Source: Streptococcus parasanguinis
Lineage (GTDB): Bacteria > Bacillota > Bacilli > Lactobacillales > Streptococcaceae
Direction: 5' to 3'
DNA: 64,000 nt
NCBI RefSeq assembly: GCF_019929185.1
Contig: NZ_JAHZPC010000011.1
Location: forward strand, 1-64,000
Below the pieces are notes generated by a model. That model was given only the letters and a program-made list of their open reading frames with translations, did not search any database and was not told the DNA's origin. Each line of letters begins with the position of its first letter. Position 1 is the stretch's first letter. Shown piece after piece: positions 17,328-27,143 of the stretch. The translations under genes and the position numbers were made by a program.

Positions 17328-19610
17328 TTAGTCTCCTAATGTTAACGTAATCTTTTTAGTTTTATTGAGTGAGGTGTTCATTTTGACACTTTGTTTGGTT
17401 ACTTTCTTTCCACTACCTTTATAGGTAATCTCAATTCCAGTCCATTCTCCAAAGATGTCTGCATTTTTCTTAGTCCAACCATACATATCTGGAACCGCAT
17501 CAAAGTCTTCTGTCAATAACAATACTTGCTGATTGGCTTTGACTTTAGAGCCTATATCCACAGACATTTTGCGGATATTTTCCCCGGTTCCTAGGACAAT
17601 TGGTTGCACCAAATTGCGACGCAATTCCTCTGAATAAGCACCTGGGCTCAAATTTTGTTTCAGATTCAACTCCTTAGAGAGAGTTTCTACTGAAGGGATT
17701 TTGTAGGTCGTTTCTTTGGTCACACCATCCAACGTTGGTGCCTCTGATGTCAAATGCAATTCGTCTTTTAAAGCAACTGCATCTTCCAAAATAGGATTGA
17801 CCAGCTCTTCCCAGCTGGTCGCTGAGAATTTCACTTCTGGTTGTTGGACCGTCACATACATGATGAATTCAGGATCTTCTGCAGGTGTCATGGCTACAAC
17901 CGAGTTGATATAATCATTTTCTCCTTGTAAGTATCCTTGATCTGTCGCCATTTGGGCAGTCCCTGATTTCACCGCAACGTTTTGACCTGGTACCTGAATG
18001 ATGGGTCCATCGCTGTACAAGGTTCCATACTCTGGATCTGTTCCGACGGTGATCATATAGTTCCGTGTCTGTTGCGCAGCTGATCCTGAAACTGGTTTTC
18101 CAACAACTTCTTTTTTTGATTTGCGGGCTGTGTCTGATTTTTTATCGTAAATAGCACTAATAAATTTCGGCTCCAACATTTGCCCATCATTAGCGATGGC
18201 GCTAAAGGCCCGTAACATTTGGGTTTGACTGACGGAAATCCCTTGACCAAAGGCAGATTGTGCCTGACTGACATAGTTATCCCCTGGAAGACCCCCGTAA
18301 GCTTCATTTCCCATTCCAAAACGGGTCGGAAGACCGAATTTAAAGCGGGTTAGGTAGTCCATCCAGACAGCATTTCCCATCTTTTGCTCTAAGCGAGTCA
18401 TCCCCACGTTACTTGAGTAAGCAAAGCCCTGTGCGATATTCATATAGCGACCTTCAGACAGCCCCATATTGACATCCCAGTCACGGATCGTCGCATCTTT
18501 TACTTGTAGTTCGTTATTGTAGTATCCTTCATTATAGGCTGGGAAAGTTCCATGATCAATCGCCGAAGCTAATAACATGACCTTCATCGTTGAACCCGGT
18601 TCATATTGATCTTGATAAAGGATGGTATTCCAGGTTTTCAAGTTTTTCAGATCCAACCCTTGTTTGGTATCCGCATTATAGGATGGACGTTGCGTTGTAG
18701 CCAGGATTTCTCCAGTTTTTGCACTCACAAGAGTCGCACTAACATACTTTCCTTTTACTTTTTCTTGGAAAACATCCATTCGCGTCTCAAGGTAGGTTTG
18801 TAATTCTGCTGAAATGGTCGTATAGACATCTTTTCCATCTTCTGTTTTGACAGAAACCTTATCTGAACCAGGAACGATATTGCCGTTTCGGTCTTTGTCA
18901 TAGGTGATAACCCCATTTTGACCAGCGAGAATACGATCGAGGGATTTCTCCATCCCTGATTGCCCCTTCAGAGTTTTATTCCCCTCTTTATCTTCTTGAA
19001 GAGAGGCCTGACCTATAAATTGAGAAGCAAAAACTCCATTTTTATAGCTTCGATTTGGACTGGTTGTAAAGGCAACCCCTTCAATCTTCGCCGCTTCCAT
19101 GGCCTCACGGATGGCTGTCATATTACTATAAGTTATGCCGTTTCCGTTCGAGCCAAAAGAAACCTGTTTCAATTTCTTTTGCGACAACTGTTGAATGACG
19201 TAATCCTCATCCATCCCTAAGTACTGCTTAAAGATTTCTGCTACTTTTTTAAATTGGCTCTCTTCTACATAGAGGATTTTCCCAGTTGCTGATTTGTACT
19301 TTTTATCAATAATAGCATAAACGTTATAGGTCGTAGCATCTTCAGCAATTACTGCTCCATTTCGGTCGTAGATCGTTCCACGTTTTGCAGGAACAATGAC
19401 CGTCTGCTCATGGACTTTTTTGGCTTGATCCGATAAGGTTACACCAAATTTTTTGTCAGTCCCAATGATCATTGCAAAATTAATCAGAAAGAGAAAAAAG
19501 AGGAAAATCGCCAGTACACTGAGATTTTTCCCAACTTGTTTTCGATTCTGATCCGGCAAGCGACGTTTCTTTATCGAATACCCGATCAAAAATTTTTTGA
19601 ATTTATTCAT
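17328..19610 (-). CDS. pbp2x: Penicillin-binding protein 2X (class B septal transpeptidase)
   Basis: Essential septal transpeptidase working with FtsW. Order: basic cytoplasmic N-terminus, membrane helix at about 29-49, pedestal domain beginning at [10 protein letters not shown], transpeptidase with STMK (Ser340), SSN (399-401) and KSGT (548-551), then two PASTA domains to the C-terminus. Thr and Met after the active serine are retained, as in beta-lactam-susceptible pneumococcal PBP2x. I start it at the ATG at 19610 (760 aa), which overlaps the ftsL stop by 8 bp and implies coupling; an upstream GTG at 19622 is less likely. Confidence 0.95.
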   Translation of the reverse strand: MNKFKKFLIGYSIKKRRLPDQNRKQVGKNLSVLAIFLFFLFLINFAMIIGTDKKFGVTLSDQAKKVHEQTVIVPAKRGTIYDRNGAVIAEDATTYNVYAIIDKKYKSATGKILYVEESQFKKVAEIFKQYLGMDEDYVIQQLSQKKLKQVSFGSNGNGITYSNMTAIREAMEAAKIEGVAFTTSPNRSYKNGVFASQFIGQASLQEDKEGNKTLKGQSGMEKSLDRILAGQNGVITYDKDRNGNIVPGSDKVSVKTEDGKDVYTTISAELQTYLETRMDVFQEKVKGKYVSATLVSAKTGEILATTQRPSYNADTKQGLDLKNLKTWNTILYQDQYEPGSTMKVMLLASAIDHGTFPAYNEGYYNNELQVKDATIRDWDVNMGLSEGRYMNIAQGFAYSSNVGMTRLEQKMGNAVWMDYLTRFKFGLPTRFGMGNEAYGGLPGDNYVSQAQSAFGQGISVSQTQMLRAFSAIANDGQMLEPKFISAIYDKKSDTARKSKKEVVGKPVSGSAAQQTRNYMITVGTDPEYGTLYSDGPIIQVPGQNVAVKSGTAQMATDQGYLQGENDYINSVVAMTPAEDPEFIMYVTVQQPEVKFSATSWEELVNPILEDAVALKDELHLTSEAPTLDGVTKETTYKIPSVETLSKELNLKQNLSPGAYSEELRRNLVQPIVLGTGENIRKMSVDIGSKVKANQQVLLLTEDFDAVPDMYGWTKKNADIFGEWTGIEITYKGSGKKVTKQSVKMNTSLNKTKKITLTLGD

Positions 19611-19938
19611 CACTACTTGCACTCACTGTTTTTCGATTTTCTTTTTGCAGCTTCATTCCTTGGGAGCTAGCCAACTGTGATAAGCGGTCATAACGTGTTA
19701 ATTCATTGACCTCTTGACGAACATCTGCTAATTCCGTCTTTTTGGCTTCTAGTTCCGTATTCAAATCAGTCAATTCACTCTGAACTTGTAAAATCCGTGT
19801 CTGCATAAAGACGATACTAATGGCTAAAATAACAGCTGTTAGGACAATCGACCCATAAAAAGCCTTTTCTACTCTAGAGAAACGGCGAAAGCGGTCTTGC
19901 AGTAGCTGTGTTCTTGTTCTCTCATCTCTTGCTGCCAT
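19603..19938 (-). CDS. ftsL: Cell division protein FtsL
   Basis: Bitopic divisome protein that pairs with DivIC/FtsB through an extracellular coiled coil. The 111 residues have a basic N-terminus, a membrane helix at about 30-47 and a leucine/glutamate heptad region ([18 protein letters not shown]). Sequence conservation in the family is low, so position between rsmH and pbp2x is strong supporting evidence. It starts 11 bp after rsmH and overlaps the pbp2x start. Confidence 0.93.
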   Translation of the reverse strand: MAARDERTRTQLLQDRFRRFSRVEKAFYGSIVLTAVILAISIVFMQTRILQVQSELTDLNTELEAKKTELADVRQEVNELTRYDRLSQLASSQGMKLQKENRKTVSASSDE

Positions 19939-19949
19939 ATCAATTCCTC

Positions 19950-20900
19950 TTACTTGTGTATTTTTCGAGCAACCCGTAGTTTTGCTGAATGGGATCGATT
20001 ATTATCCTCAAGCTCTTCTTCACTTGGCAAAATAGGTTTCCGGTTGACCAACTCCATCTTTGGTTTCAAATCATCTGGAATAAAGGGAAGCCCCTTTGGA
20101 ACCTCAACTGTCGAAGCTTCTTTAAACAATTGTTTGGTCAATCGATCCTCTAACGAATGAAAGGTAATCACAGAAATACGACCATCGAGGGCCAACAAAT
20201 CCATGGCTTGCTGAATTGATTCATCTGCAGCTCCCAGTTCATCATTGACTTCGATACGAATGGCTTGGAAAATCTGTTTAGCAGGATGGCCCTTTTTCTT
20301 GAGCTCCTTAGCTGGTTTAGCAGATTTAATAATCTCTGCTAATTCAGTCGTTGTTTCAATCGGTTTAATTGCTCGTGCTTGCTCAATTTTCCGCGCAATT
20401 TGCTTGGAAAATTTGTCCTCTCCATATTTGAAAAAAATACGGACTAGATCATGGTAATCGTAGTTATTTACAACCTCATAGGCCGTCAAAGAAGCTTCTT
20501 GATTCATCCGCATGTCCAGTGGCGCATCTTTCTTGTAAGAAAATCCGCGTTCCCGTTCATCTAACTGAGGACTAGAGACACCTAGGTCATAACAGATCCC
20601 ATCAATTTCAGTCACACCCAATTCGTTTAGACGTTCCTTCAAATGACGAAAGTTATCCTTAATGAAGGTCACCATGCCTTTCTCGATGAATGGAGCTAAA
20701 CGAATCTTAGCATTCTCAATTGCATGCTGATCTTGGTCAAAGGCATAAAGATGGCCCGATTCATTTAATTTTGTTAACAAATATTCGCTGTGGCCTGCCC
20801 CACCCAATGTGGCGTCTACATAGATCCCATCTGGCTTAACATCCAGCATATCGATCGTTTCATGAAGCAAAACCGTTACATGATGAAATTCTTTACTCAT
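19950..20900 (-). CDS. rsmH: 16S rRNA (cytosine(1402)-N4)-methyltransferase RsmH (MraW)
   Basis: Methylates N4 of C1402 in the decoding centre of 16S rRNA. The N-terminal [17 protein letters not shown]-binding [22 protein letters not shown] and the late FHSLEDR motif are diagnostic. Length 316 aa. First gene of the ftsL-pbp2x-mraY operon. A putative extended -10 (TGGTAAAAT) ends only 9 nt before the ATG and there is no Shine-Dalgarno sequence, so the mRNA may have almost no leader. Confidence 0.95.
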   Translation of the reverse strand: MSKEFHHVTVLLHETIDMLDVKPDGIYVDATLGGAGHSEYLLTKLNESGHLYAFDQDQHAIENAKIRLAPFIEKGMVTFIKDNFRHLKERLNELGVTEIDGICYDLGVSSPQLDERERGFSYKKDAPLDMRMNQEASLTAYEVVNNYDYHDLVRIFFKYGEDKFSKQIARKIEQARAIKPIETTTELAEIIKSAKPAKELKKKGHPAKQIFQAIRIEVNDELGAADESIQQAMDLLALDGRISVITFHSLEDRLTKQLFKEASTVEVPKGLPFIPDDLKPKMELVNRKPILPSEEELEDNNRSHSAKLRVARKIHK

Positions 20901-20909
20901 ATCTTTACT

Positions 20910-20918
20910 ATTTTACCA
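20910..20918 (-). promoter_or_regulatory. Extended -10 promoter of rsmH-ftsL-pbp2x-mraY
   Basis: TGGTAAAAT on the minus strand (core 20910-20915). With a start 6-8 nt downstream, the leader would be only a few nucleotides. Confidence 0.55.
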
Positions 20919-21035
20919 CAAATGGGACCAAGATGCACTCCTGAAAGAAAATTCACTAACTAACCCTATCGGATCTTTTCAGATCCTACAAAATACTTAG
21001 AAAGGCTTGATTTCATTTGTTTCCTCTAGGATTTA

Positions 21036-21044
21036 TGATACAAT
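21036..21044 (+). promoter_or_regulatory. Extended -10 promoter of the 59-codon ORF
   Basis: TGATACAAT (core 21039-21044), ending exactly 6 nt before the ATG at 21051; no ribosome-binding site lies between. Confidence 0.55.
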
Positions 21045-21050
21045 ATTCTT

Positions 21051-21230
21051 ATGAAAATAAGAAAACAGATTCTCATCCCACTTTTATTGGTCGATGCTAT
21101 CGCTCTCTACTTTTTTCTAACCACTATTGAGGCTTGGATTTTTTGGCTTGCTGCTCTGATCCTAGTCGGCTCACTTTGGTGGCTCAAAAAAGCTATTCAA
21201 GGACAAAAAACAGAGATGGAAGAAAAATAA
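21051..21230 (+). CDS. Small two-helix membrane protein, 59 aa (unannotated-size ORF)
   Basis: A 59-codon frame beginning MKIRKQILIPLLLVDAIALY. The N-terminus is basic, followed by hydrophobic helices at about 7-26 and 29-46, a KKAIQGQK basic stretch and an acidic EMEEK end, as expected of a small inner-membrane protein. Support for it being real: an extended -10 box just upstream, a terminator overlapping its end, and consistent membrane-protein composition on an otherwise gene-free 430-bp strand. It has no Shine-Dalgarno sequence, consistent with a leaderless mRNA. It diverges from rsmH. I recognise no family. Confidence 0.65.
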   Translation: MKIRKQILIPLLLVDAIALYFFLTTIEAWIFWLAALILVGSLWWLKKAIQGQKTEMEEK

Positions 21231-21252
21231 TTTCTCCCACCTCTGTTTTTCT
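21210..21252 (+). terminator. Terminator of the 59-codon ORF
   Basis: ACAGAG/CTCTGT outer arms extended by pairing of GGAAGAAA-like and TTTCTCC segments, then TTTTTCTTTT. The 5' arm overlaps the last codons of the ORF. Confidence 0.7.
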
Positions 21253-21303
21253 TTTAACCACTCCAAGAAACCTCTTAAAAAAAGCAAACTAGCTCTGAAA
21301 TAA

Positions 21304-21329
21304 TAAAAACTCACCGTTTGGTGAGTTTT
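21304..21329. terminator. Bidirectional terminator after the amino-acid permease
   Basis: AAAACTCACC-GTTT-GGTGAGTTTT, symmetric, immediately downstream of the permease stop. Confidence 0.85.
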
Positions 21330-21334
21330 GCAGT

Positions 21335-22717
21335 TTATTTATTATGTTTCCAATTGCTGTAAATCCCAAAAAGAATGATCCAGATAGTTGCTCCAATCGC
21401 TCCAATGTATGTTGATTCTTGCAAGAAGAGACAAACGAATACAAAGAGGAAGAAAACAATGGTCAATGGATTCAACACTTTATAGGCTGGCATGACAAAA
21501 CCATCTGGCATAAATTCTTTCGATTTACGGTACTTAAGATGGGCAAGCATGGTCAAAATGTAAATAGCAATGTAGACACCAGAAGAAGATGCCGTAATCA
21601 AGGCAAAGGCATCTGAGACACCTGGCAAGATATTGATAAAGGCTGAAACAGCAACCACAATCGCAGAAAAAATAATCGCGCGACTTGGAATCCCCATACG
21701 AGATAAGCTATTCAGTTTCAAACGATTCATCACTTTGCTGTTTGGTGTTTCTTTTGCAATCTGGTACAAGTGACGCCCTGTTGAATAGAGGGTGGAATTC
21801 AAGGAAGATGCAGCAGCTGTCAGTACAACAAAATTAATCAATCCAGCTGCCCACTTGATTCCTACCATCTGAAAGACCGTTACAAACGGTGACTTATTGA
21901 CAGGAAGCTGTTGCCAAGGGAAAATAGCCATAATCGCCAACAAAGCTCCTACATAAAAGATTACAATTCGGATTGGAATTTCTTTAATAGCTTTTGGCAA
22001 TACTTGTCGGGGATTAGCTGTTTCAGAAGTAGTAATTCCAACAAATTCGATTGCTTGGTAAGCAAAGAAGACCATTTGGAAGGCCATGACGAACTTGACC
22101 CAACCATTTGGAAACATTTGAAAACCATTGGTAATGTTACTTAAGCTAGCGTGTCCAGCTGGTGTTTCAAAATTCGTCGTCACCATAAAGATTCCTGTTG
22201 CGATCAAGGCTAAAATCGTGACAATCTTGATCATTCCAAACCAGAATTCAACCTCTCCAAAAACCTTCACAGCGATCAAGTTTACACAACTTAAGAGCGC
22301 TAAAAAGATAATTTGAATCTGCCAGGCTGGCCAATTTGGAAACCAAAGCTGGACATAGTTGGAAACAGCGGTGATCTCTGCCATTCCCAAAAATACCAAG
22401 GAGACCCAATAGGACCATCCTGAAAAATAACCCCAACCTTTTCCTATATACTTGGTGATAAAGTTGATAAAGGTGTGTTGATCAGGGTCCATATAGAGCA
22501 TTTCTCCGATTGCCCGCATCATCAGGTACATGAAGGCGCCAGTCAGCATATAGACTAAAATAATAGAGGGACCTGTCAAAGAAAGGGAACGACCGGCTCC
22601 AAGAAAGAGTCCTGTCCCGATGGTTCCTGCAATAGCGATCAGCTGAACATGCCGATTTTGCAGACCACGAACCATCCCATTTTCGGTTTCTTCACCAGGA
22701 TGATGTTTTTTTGACAT
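21335..22717 (-). CDS. Amino-acid permease, APC superfamily (AAT family)
   Basis: Proton-coupled amino-acid importer with 12 predicted helices. The AAT signature is clear in QLIAIAGTIGTGLFLGAGRSL after a short hydrophilic N-terminus, and in the ITTSETANPRQVLPKAI loop between helices 6 and 7. Length 460 aa is typical. Family members carry aromatic, basic or neutral amino acids, and the substrate cannot be assigned here. Single gene with its own terminator; no T-box or other leader is seen upstream. Confidence 0.88.
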   Translation of the reverse strand: MSKKHHPGEETENGMVRGLQNRHVQLIAIAGTIGTGLFLGAGRSLSLTGPSIILVYMLTGAFMYLMMRAIGEMLYMDPDQHTFINFITKYIGKGWGYFSGWSYWVSLVFLGMAEITAVSNYVQLWFPNWPAWQIQIIFLALLSCVNLIAVKVFGEVEFWFGMIKIVTILALIATGIFMVTTNFETPAGHASLSNITNGFQMFPNGWVKFVMAFQMVFFAYQAIEFVGITTSETANPRQVLPKAIKEIPIRIVIFYVGALLAIMAIFPWQQLPVNKSPFVTVFQMVGIKWAAGLINFVVLTAAASSLNSTLYSTGRHLYQIAKETPNSKVMNRLKLNSLSRMGIPSRAIIFSAIVVAVSAFINILPGVSDAFALITASSSGVYIAIYILTMLAHLKYRKSKEFMPDGFVMPAYKVLNPLTIVFFLFVFVCLFLQESTYIGAIGATIWIILFGIYSNWKHNK

Positions 22718-22844
22718 ATGATTACTCCAATTCTTTTTCTGTACATTTTCAGAAAAGTATACTTCAAATTTTCATACAATCTACTATACCATGTTTTTAA
22801 AAATTGGTCAATCCGGTCCAGAATATTCTGAATTTTATAGATCA

Positions 22845-22880
22845 AAAAGAGTGCTGGAGTCTCTTCCAGCACTCTTTTTT
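22845..22880. terminator. Bidirectional terminator after the DUF896 gene
   Basis: AGAGTGCTGGA/TCCAGCACTCT stem with a 5-6 nt loop, A run on the left and T run on the right; it ends the glycyl-tRNA synthetase operon on the minus strand. Confidence 0.9.
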
Positions 22881-22882
22881 GA

Positions 22883-23143
22883 TTATGAATTAGGGTCATC
22901 GAGACTACGGCCATGCAAACCTTTTTCCCGTTGCACTTGGCGTAGTTTCTCAGGTGTTACATCATTTCCTTCTTCATCCACAATTTTAATACCTTCGATG
23001 TGGTGACGAACCGAACGACGATAACCTTCAATGTATTCTTCACGAAGTTTTGCTTGTTCCACTGCTTCTTCTGGAGTCAAACCTTCTGTTTTTTTCTTTT
23101 TTGCAAGCTCATTGATCCGAGCGATTTTTTCAGGTGTCATCAT
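22883..23143 (-). CDS. DUF896 (UPF0291, YnzC family) small protein
   Basis: 86-residue, highly charged, two-helix cytoplasmic protein. The family pattern [20 protein letters not shown], followed by [19 protein letters not shown], is unmistakable; B. subtilis YnzC has a solved helical-hairpin structure but no clear function (a link to SOS regulation has been suggested). Two adjacent ATGs make the start uncertain by one codon. It lies 30 bp after glyS on the same strand, the order also known in pneumococcus, so it shares the glycine T-box transcript. Confidence 0.88.
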   Translation of the reverse strand: MMTPEKIARINELAKKKKTEGLTPEEAVEQAKLREEYIEGYRRSVRHHIEGIKIVDEEGNDVTPEKLRQVQREKGLHGRSLDDPNS

Positions 23144-23173
23144 CAGACCTACTTTCTACCTGTCATCAGGTAC

Positions 23174-25210
23174 TTATTTTGTGTTCAATTGGTTGAAAGC
23201 TGCAACAGCGTTAGCTTTCGCAACCAGACCTGCAAGAAGGGCCAAACGGTTGTTTTTAACAGCCTCATCTTCTGCCATAACCATAGTATTGTCAAAGAAG
23301 GCATCAATGACTGGGCTAAGAGCGAAAAGTTGAGCCAATTTGTCGCTAGCTGAACCTGTCAATTCAAGACTTTCTGCTGCTTGAGCCAAGGCTTTTTCTT
23401 GATCATTTTCAAAGAGACTAGCATCGACTGCTACTGAAGCATCTGCTTTTTCTGCCAAGTTAAAGGCACGTGAGAGTGATTCAACAGCTGCCTTGTAACC
23501 ATCAGTCTTCGCAGCTTCTGAAAGAGCTTCAGCTGCTTCCAGCATATCAGCCACGACAAAGTTTGAACCAGCAAGCACAGCGTCTTTGATATCTTTTGGT
23601 GTGCGTCCCATCATCTTGTCCACACGCGCCTTGATGAAGTTGAGCACTTCTGCTTGATTGTCATAAGAAAGACTATCAAACGACAGACCGTAAAGGCTGT
23701 CAATCAACTCATCCATAGGGATATGCCAACCAAAGGCATCCAAGATACGAACAATCCCTTGTGTTGCACGACGAAGTGCATAAGGGTCATTGGAACCTGA
23801 TGGAATCAAGCCAACTGAGAAGAAGGAAAGAAGGGTATCCAATTTATCTGCAAGGGCAAGAATGGCACCAACCTTAGTCTCTGGAAGGGCTCCGTCTGCT
23901 GAATCAGGAAGGTAGTGCTCACGGATAGCTGTCGCAACCGCAGCATCTTCACCAGCAAGGAGGGCGTATTTTTCACCCATAATTCCTTGCAATTCATCGA
24001 ACTCTCCGACCATACCCGTCAAGAGGTCAAATTTGTAGATTTCAGCTGCACGAGCGACGGCTGCCGTTTCTTCAGCAGTCAAACCAGCTTGCTCAGCTAG
24101 TGACGCTGCAATAACACCAGCACGCGCCATGTGTTCTGAAAGAGAACCAATTTTTTCATGGAAGGTCACGTTCGCCAATTTAGCAACGAGGTCTTCGATC
24201 TTAAGTTTTTGGTCTTCACGCCAGAAGAATTCACCATCTTCAAGACGCGCCACCAAGACTTTTTCATTTCCTCGGATAACATTTTCCAAGTGCTCAGCGT
24301 TCCCATTACGGACGGAGATAAAGTTTGGTTTGAGATTACCATCAAGGTCACGTACAACAAAGTACCGTTGGTGCGTTTCCATTGAGGTCACCAAGACTTC
24401 TTCTGGAACATCCAAATATTTAGTGTCAAAACTTCCCATAAAGGCAGTTGGGTATTCGACCAAGTTCAAGACTTCGTTCAAAAGTCCTTCTTCGATTTGA
24501 ACTTGAACACCTTGTTCTGCTTCGATGGCCTTGATTTGCTCACGGATCATGTTTTCACGTTCTTTGCTATCCGCAATCACGTAAACCGTGCGAAGGTCTT
24601 CTTCATAAGAATCCGCATTGGTAATTTCCACTTCATGTCCAAGGAAACGGTGGCCACGACTAACACGACCTGACTGGATATCCAAGAAATCAAGGTCAAG
24701 CGCTTCGTCGCCCAAAAGAACGATCAAGGTGTGAACTGGGCGAATGTATTCAAATGTGTTGTTAGCCCAGTGCATGCTAACAGGGAAGGTCAATGAAGCA
24801 AGCACTTCTGGAACGCCAGCCAAGACTTCTTTGGCAGGTTTTCCAGCTTCGTGTTTCGTGACATAAACGTACTCTTCACCCTTGACTTCACGAAATTCGA
24901 TATCATCAACGGTCAAGCCTTTTCCACGAACGAATCCTTGAGCCGCTTTTGAGAAGTTTCCGTCTGCATCCAAGGCGATTTTCTTAGAAGGTCCTTTAAA
25001 ATCTTCGGTCAAATCCGATTGTTGATCCGCCAAACCAATCACACGTACAGCCAAACGGCGTGGCGTTGAGAAGGTTTGAATGCTTTCGTATGAAAGACGG
25101 TTGTCATCCAAGAAGGCTGCCATTTTCTCACCCAGTTGTTTTTCACTTGGTGTGACAACGTAGGCTGGCAACTCTTCAAGTCCAAGTTCTACTAATAAGT
25201 TTTTTGTCAT
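23174..25210 (-). CDS. glyS: Glycine--tRNA ligase, beta subunit
   Basis: Beta subunit of the alpha2-beta2 bacterial glycyl-tRNA synthetase; contributes tRNA recognition. [15 protein letters not shown] at the N-terminus, an HD-like middle region and the C-terminal DALR-type anticodon-binding domain with [22 protein letters not shown] are recognisable. Length 678 aa is standard. AAAGGA is well spaced before the ATG. The gene is separated from glyQ by 281 bp instead of the usual few bases, and the gap holds a structured element that could affect its translation. Confidence 0.96.
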   Translation of the reverse strand: MTKNLLVELGLEELPAYVVTPSEKQLGEKMAAFLDDNRLSYESIQTFSTPRRLAVRVIGLADQQSDLTEDFKGPSKKIALDADGNFSKAAQGFVRGKGLTVDDIEFREVKGEEYVYVTKHEAGKPAKEVLAGVPEVLASLTFPVSMHWANNTFEYIRPVHTLIVLLGDEALDLDFLDIQSGRVSRGHRFLGHEVEITNADSYEEDLRTVYVIADSKERENMIREQIKAIEAEQGVQVQIEEGLLNEVLNLVEYPTAFMGSFDTKYLDVPEEVLVTSMETHQRYFVVRDLDGNLKPNFISVRNGNAEHLENVIRGNEKVLVARLEDGEFFWREDQKLKIEDLVAKLANVTFHEKIGSLSEHMARAGVIAASLAEQAGLTAEETAAVARAAEIYKFDLLTGMVGEFDELQGIMGEKYALLAGEDAAVATAIREHYLPDSADGALPETKVGAILALADKLDTLLSFFSVGLIPSGSNDPYALRRATQGIVRILDAFGWHIPMDELIDSLYGLSFDSLSYDNQAEVLNFIKARVDKMMGRTPKDIKDAVLAGSNFVVADMLEAAEALSEAAKTDGYKAAVESLSRAFNLAEKADASVAVDASLFENDQEKALAQAAESLELTGSASDKLAQLFALSPVIDAFFDNTMVMAEDEAVKNNRLALLAGLVAKANAVAAFNQLNTK

Positions 25211-25491
25211 GTTTTTTCCTTTACAAAATTCTTCTTTTTGATAGGCACCTTAGGTACTGGGGACGTCGCTAACTAACTTTGTGAGACTGTTGGAAATCTT
25301 CTGTCTCCTTGACATCGATTTCCAACAGTCTCATCAAAGTGGATTTAGCCAACTGATTTTTGAACCTAACGTTTCAAAAATCCCCATATAGCAGTACAGC
25401 GGTGCCTATCCCTTTAGCAAGTCTCCGACTTGCCTCTGGGTAGCCGTACGGGCTCACTTTGTTTGCCCATTTTCCATTCTTGTAACTCTTT
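25211..25491 (-). other. Structured 281-bp spacer between glyQ and glyS
   Basis: Read with the operon, it contains a small hairpin GCAAGTC-GGA-GACTTGC (about 25419-25436) after glyQ, then the 171-bp element C (25240-25410), then the glyS ribosome site. No reading frame of note. No terminator-like T run follows either hairpin, so glyS can still be co-transcribed. Confidence 0.75.
25240..25410 (-). repeat. Structured intergenic element, diverged member C
   Basis: Perfect 10-bp terminal inverted repeats GATAGGCACC/GGTGCCTATC (25401-25410 and 25240-25249) enclose GTACT...GGGGA pairing with TCCCC...AGTAC, a hairpin GATTTTTGAA/TTCAAAAATC and a perfect 17-bp hairpin beginning TGAGACTGTTGG. On the minus strand the tail GACGTC...ACCTAAGG matches copies A and B. 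The loop of the first hairpin contains TTAGGT (complement of 25364-25369), which can pair with ACCTAA of the tail (complement of 25250-25255), the same pseudoknot geometry as in A and B. Orientation is sense with glyQ-glyS. Confidence 0.75.
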
Positions 25492-26409
25492 TTATTCTTC
25501 CTCTTCTGCTAGGAGTTTGGCGCGTGTGGCTTCGTCAAGAAGTGGGTAACCGAGTTTCTTGCGTTCTGCGACGAAGGTTTTGGCTACGACACGGGCCAAG
25601 TTACGGATGCGGGCAATATAGCCGGCACGTTCTGTAACGGATACTGCTCCACGAGCATCAAGCAAATTGAAGGTATGTGAACATTTCAAAACGTAGTCAT
25701 AGGCTGGGTGAACAAGGCCCAATTCCAAAGCACGTCCTGCTTCTTTTTCAAATTTTTCGAAATTTTCAAGAAGCATATCTTGGTCAGAAACTTCAAAGCT
25801 GTATTTTGAGTGTTCATATTCTGGTTGAAGGAAGATTTCTCCGTATTTAACGCCTGGAGCCCACTCAATATCGTAAACAGAATCGACTTCTTGGATGTAA
25901 GAAGCCAAACGTTCCAATCCGTAAGTGACCTCAGAAGTTACCGGACCAGTTGCCAATCCACCAACTTGTTGGAAGTAGGTAAACTGAGTGATTTCCATAC
26001 CGTCCAACCAAACTTCCCAACCAAGACCAGCTGAACCAGTTGATGGGTTTTCCCAGTTATCTTCAACGAAACGGATATCGTGTTCCAAAGGATTGATCCC
26101 CAATTTTTCCAATGACTCAAGGTAGAGCTCTTGGATGTTTGATGGAGAAGGTTTCATAACCACTTGGAATTGGTGGTGTTGGTAAAGGCGGTTTGGGTTT
26201 TCCCCATAACGACCATCTGCTGGACGACGAGATGGCTCTACATAAGCCGCATTCCATGGTTCAGGACCAATGGCACGGAGGAAGGTGTAAGGACTCATGG
26301 TTCCCGCACCTTTTTCGTTATCATAAGCCTGCATCAGCATACAACCCTGGTCATTCCAGTATTGTTGCAAAGTAAGGATAATTTCCTGGAAGGTTAGTTT
26401 TTTAGACAT
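25492..26409 (-). CDS. glyQ: Glycine--tRNA ligase, alpha subunit
   Basis: Catalytic alpha subunit of the heterotetrameric glycyl-tRNA synthetase, forming glycyl-adenylate. The N-terminal [41 protein letters not shown]-type motif 2 region and [20 protein letters not shown] are diagnostic. Length 305 aa. It sits 35 bp after the GFA-family gene, downstream of a T-box leader whose candidate specifier codon is GGC. In pneumococcus glyQ is, to my knowledge, the first gene after the leader, so the extra upstream gene is unusual. Confidence 0.96.
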   Translation of the reverse strand: MSKKLTFQEIILTLQQYWNDQGCMLMQAYDNEKGAGTMSPYTFLRAIGPEPWNAAYVEPSRRPADGRYGENPNRLYQHHQFQVVMKPSPSNIQELYLESLEKLGINPLEHDIRFVEDNWENPSTGSAGLGWEVWLDGMEITQFTYFQQVGGLATGPVTSEVTYGLERLASYIQEVDSVYDIEWAPGVKYGEIFLQPEYEHSKYSFEVSDQDMLLENFEKFEKEAGRALELGLVHPAYDYVLKCSHTFNLLDARGAVSVTERAGYIARIRNLARVVAKTFVAERKKLGYPLLDEATRAKLLAEEEE

Positions 26410-26444
26410 TATTTACTCCTTTAATTTATATTATCTTTTTTGGT

Positions 26445-26816
26445 TTATTTATCAAGCAACCAAGAAAAAGCTGGATCCTGAAAAATATGACGTTTAGGAA
26501 TAGTTTGTAAATTCTGATCGCATTCGTCTATTGTACCTAATTTCAAAGCACAGACTTCTGGTATATTTTCTTGAACAGTGAAAATTTGACTATGACAGTT
26601 CTGGCAGTAATAACGCTGTTTTCCTGGAGAAGAACTATAGGAAACAAGCTTTTCTTTTCCATGCAATACTAGCTTTTCACTGCTAACTTTAGCATTAACT
26701 GTATAGGCAGACGCAGTTGCTTTCCGACAAAATGAGCAATGACAAAAAACTAATTCCGATAATACCTCATCTAGAGTGTAGGTCACTGCTTTACATAAAC
26801 AAGATCCTTTAAGCAT
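26445..26816 (-). CDS. GFA / CENP-V-like zinc-binding protein
   Basis: 123-aa protein of the glutathione-dependent formaldehyde-activating (GFA) fold. Two zinc sites are implied by GSCLCKAVTY with FCHCSFCRKATAS (Cys/His cluster) and YCQNCHSQIF. Most members are of unknown function, and the formaldehyde role is not established outside the founding enzyme. It is the first gene after the glycine T-box, ahead of glyQ, so its expression should respond to tRNA-Gly charging. That coupling may be functional or a by-product of insertion. A near-consensus ribosome site (AAAGGAG) precedes the ATG. Confidence 0.82.
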   Translation of the reverse strand: MLKGSCLCKAVTYTLDEVLSELVFCHCSFCRKATASAYTVNAKVSSEKLVLHGKEKLVSYSSSPGKQRYYCQNCHSQIFTVQENIPEVCALKLGTIDECDQNLQTIPKRHIFQDPAFSWLLDK

Positions 26817-27050
26817 TGTACTCCTTTCTACTTAGGCATTAGAAGAATTCAAAAAGAACCGAATTTCAACACCCAAGCCTTGCGACTAGGGGCGTCAGAA
26901 ACGCGGTTCCACCCTAATTTATTACTTCATTTTATTTTACTTTACTCAGCTTTTACTGAGAGAAAGCGCCACTTGCTTACTTTGCTCTACTTGGCTCTCA
27001 CTATCCCAAGCTCGCTAGAAAAACGCCGTAAGCCCTTCTTTCTTGACTAG
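26817..27050 (-). promoter_or_regulatory. T-box leader (glycine)
   Basis: Minus-strand leader with the T-box sequence AGGGTGGAACCGCG (26902-26915). Stem I has the usual apical GCGAGC...GGGATAGTGAGAGCC pattern; its lower helices pair AGAAAG/CTTTCT and GCTTAC/GTAAGC, leaving a bulge that contains GGC (complement of 26968-26970) as candidate glycine specifier. The terminator pairs GAACCGCGTTTC with GAAATTCGGTTC before TTTTT (26851-26908), and the 5' arm overlaps the antiterminator, as required. Uncharged tRNA-Gly should allow read-through into GFA-glyQ-glyS-DUF896. Confidence 0.92.
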
Positions 27051-27051
27051 T

Positions 27052-27080
27052 ATTATAGCAGATTTTTAGGTACTTGTAAA
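27052..27080 (-). promoter_or_regulatory. Promoter of the glycine T-box operon
   Basis: -35 TTTACA (27075-27080), 17-bp spacer, -10 TATAAT (27052-27057), reading on the minus strand immediately after the subtilase terminator. Confidence 0.85.
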
Positions 27081-27082
27081 TT

Positions 27083-27118
27083 AAAATCCGCATGAAACAA
27101 TCGTTTCATACGGATTTT
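27083..27118. terminator. Subtilase gene terminator
   Basis: AAAATCCG-ATGAAAC arms with one mismatch around a 4-nt loop, flanked by T runs in both directions, 25 bp after the stop codon. Confidence 0.88.
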
Positions 27119-27143
27119 AGGCTAACAAACAAGGTTGTTTTTC

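Noticed and set aside
17716-18319. Possible beta-lactam-resistance mosaic in pbp2x or pbp1a
   Set aside because: Active-site STMK motifs retain the susceptible residues and I cannot detect composition breaks by eye; a proper alignment would be needed.
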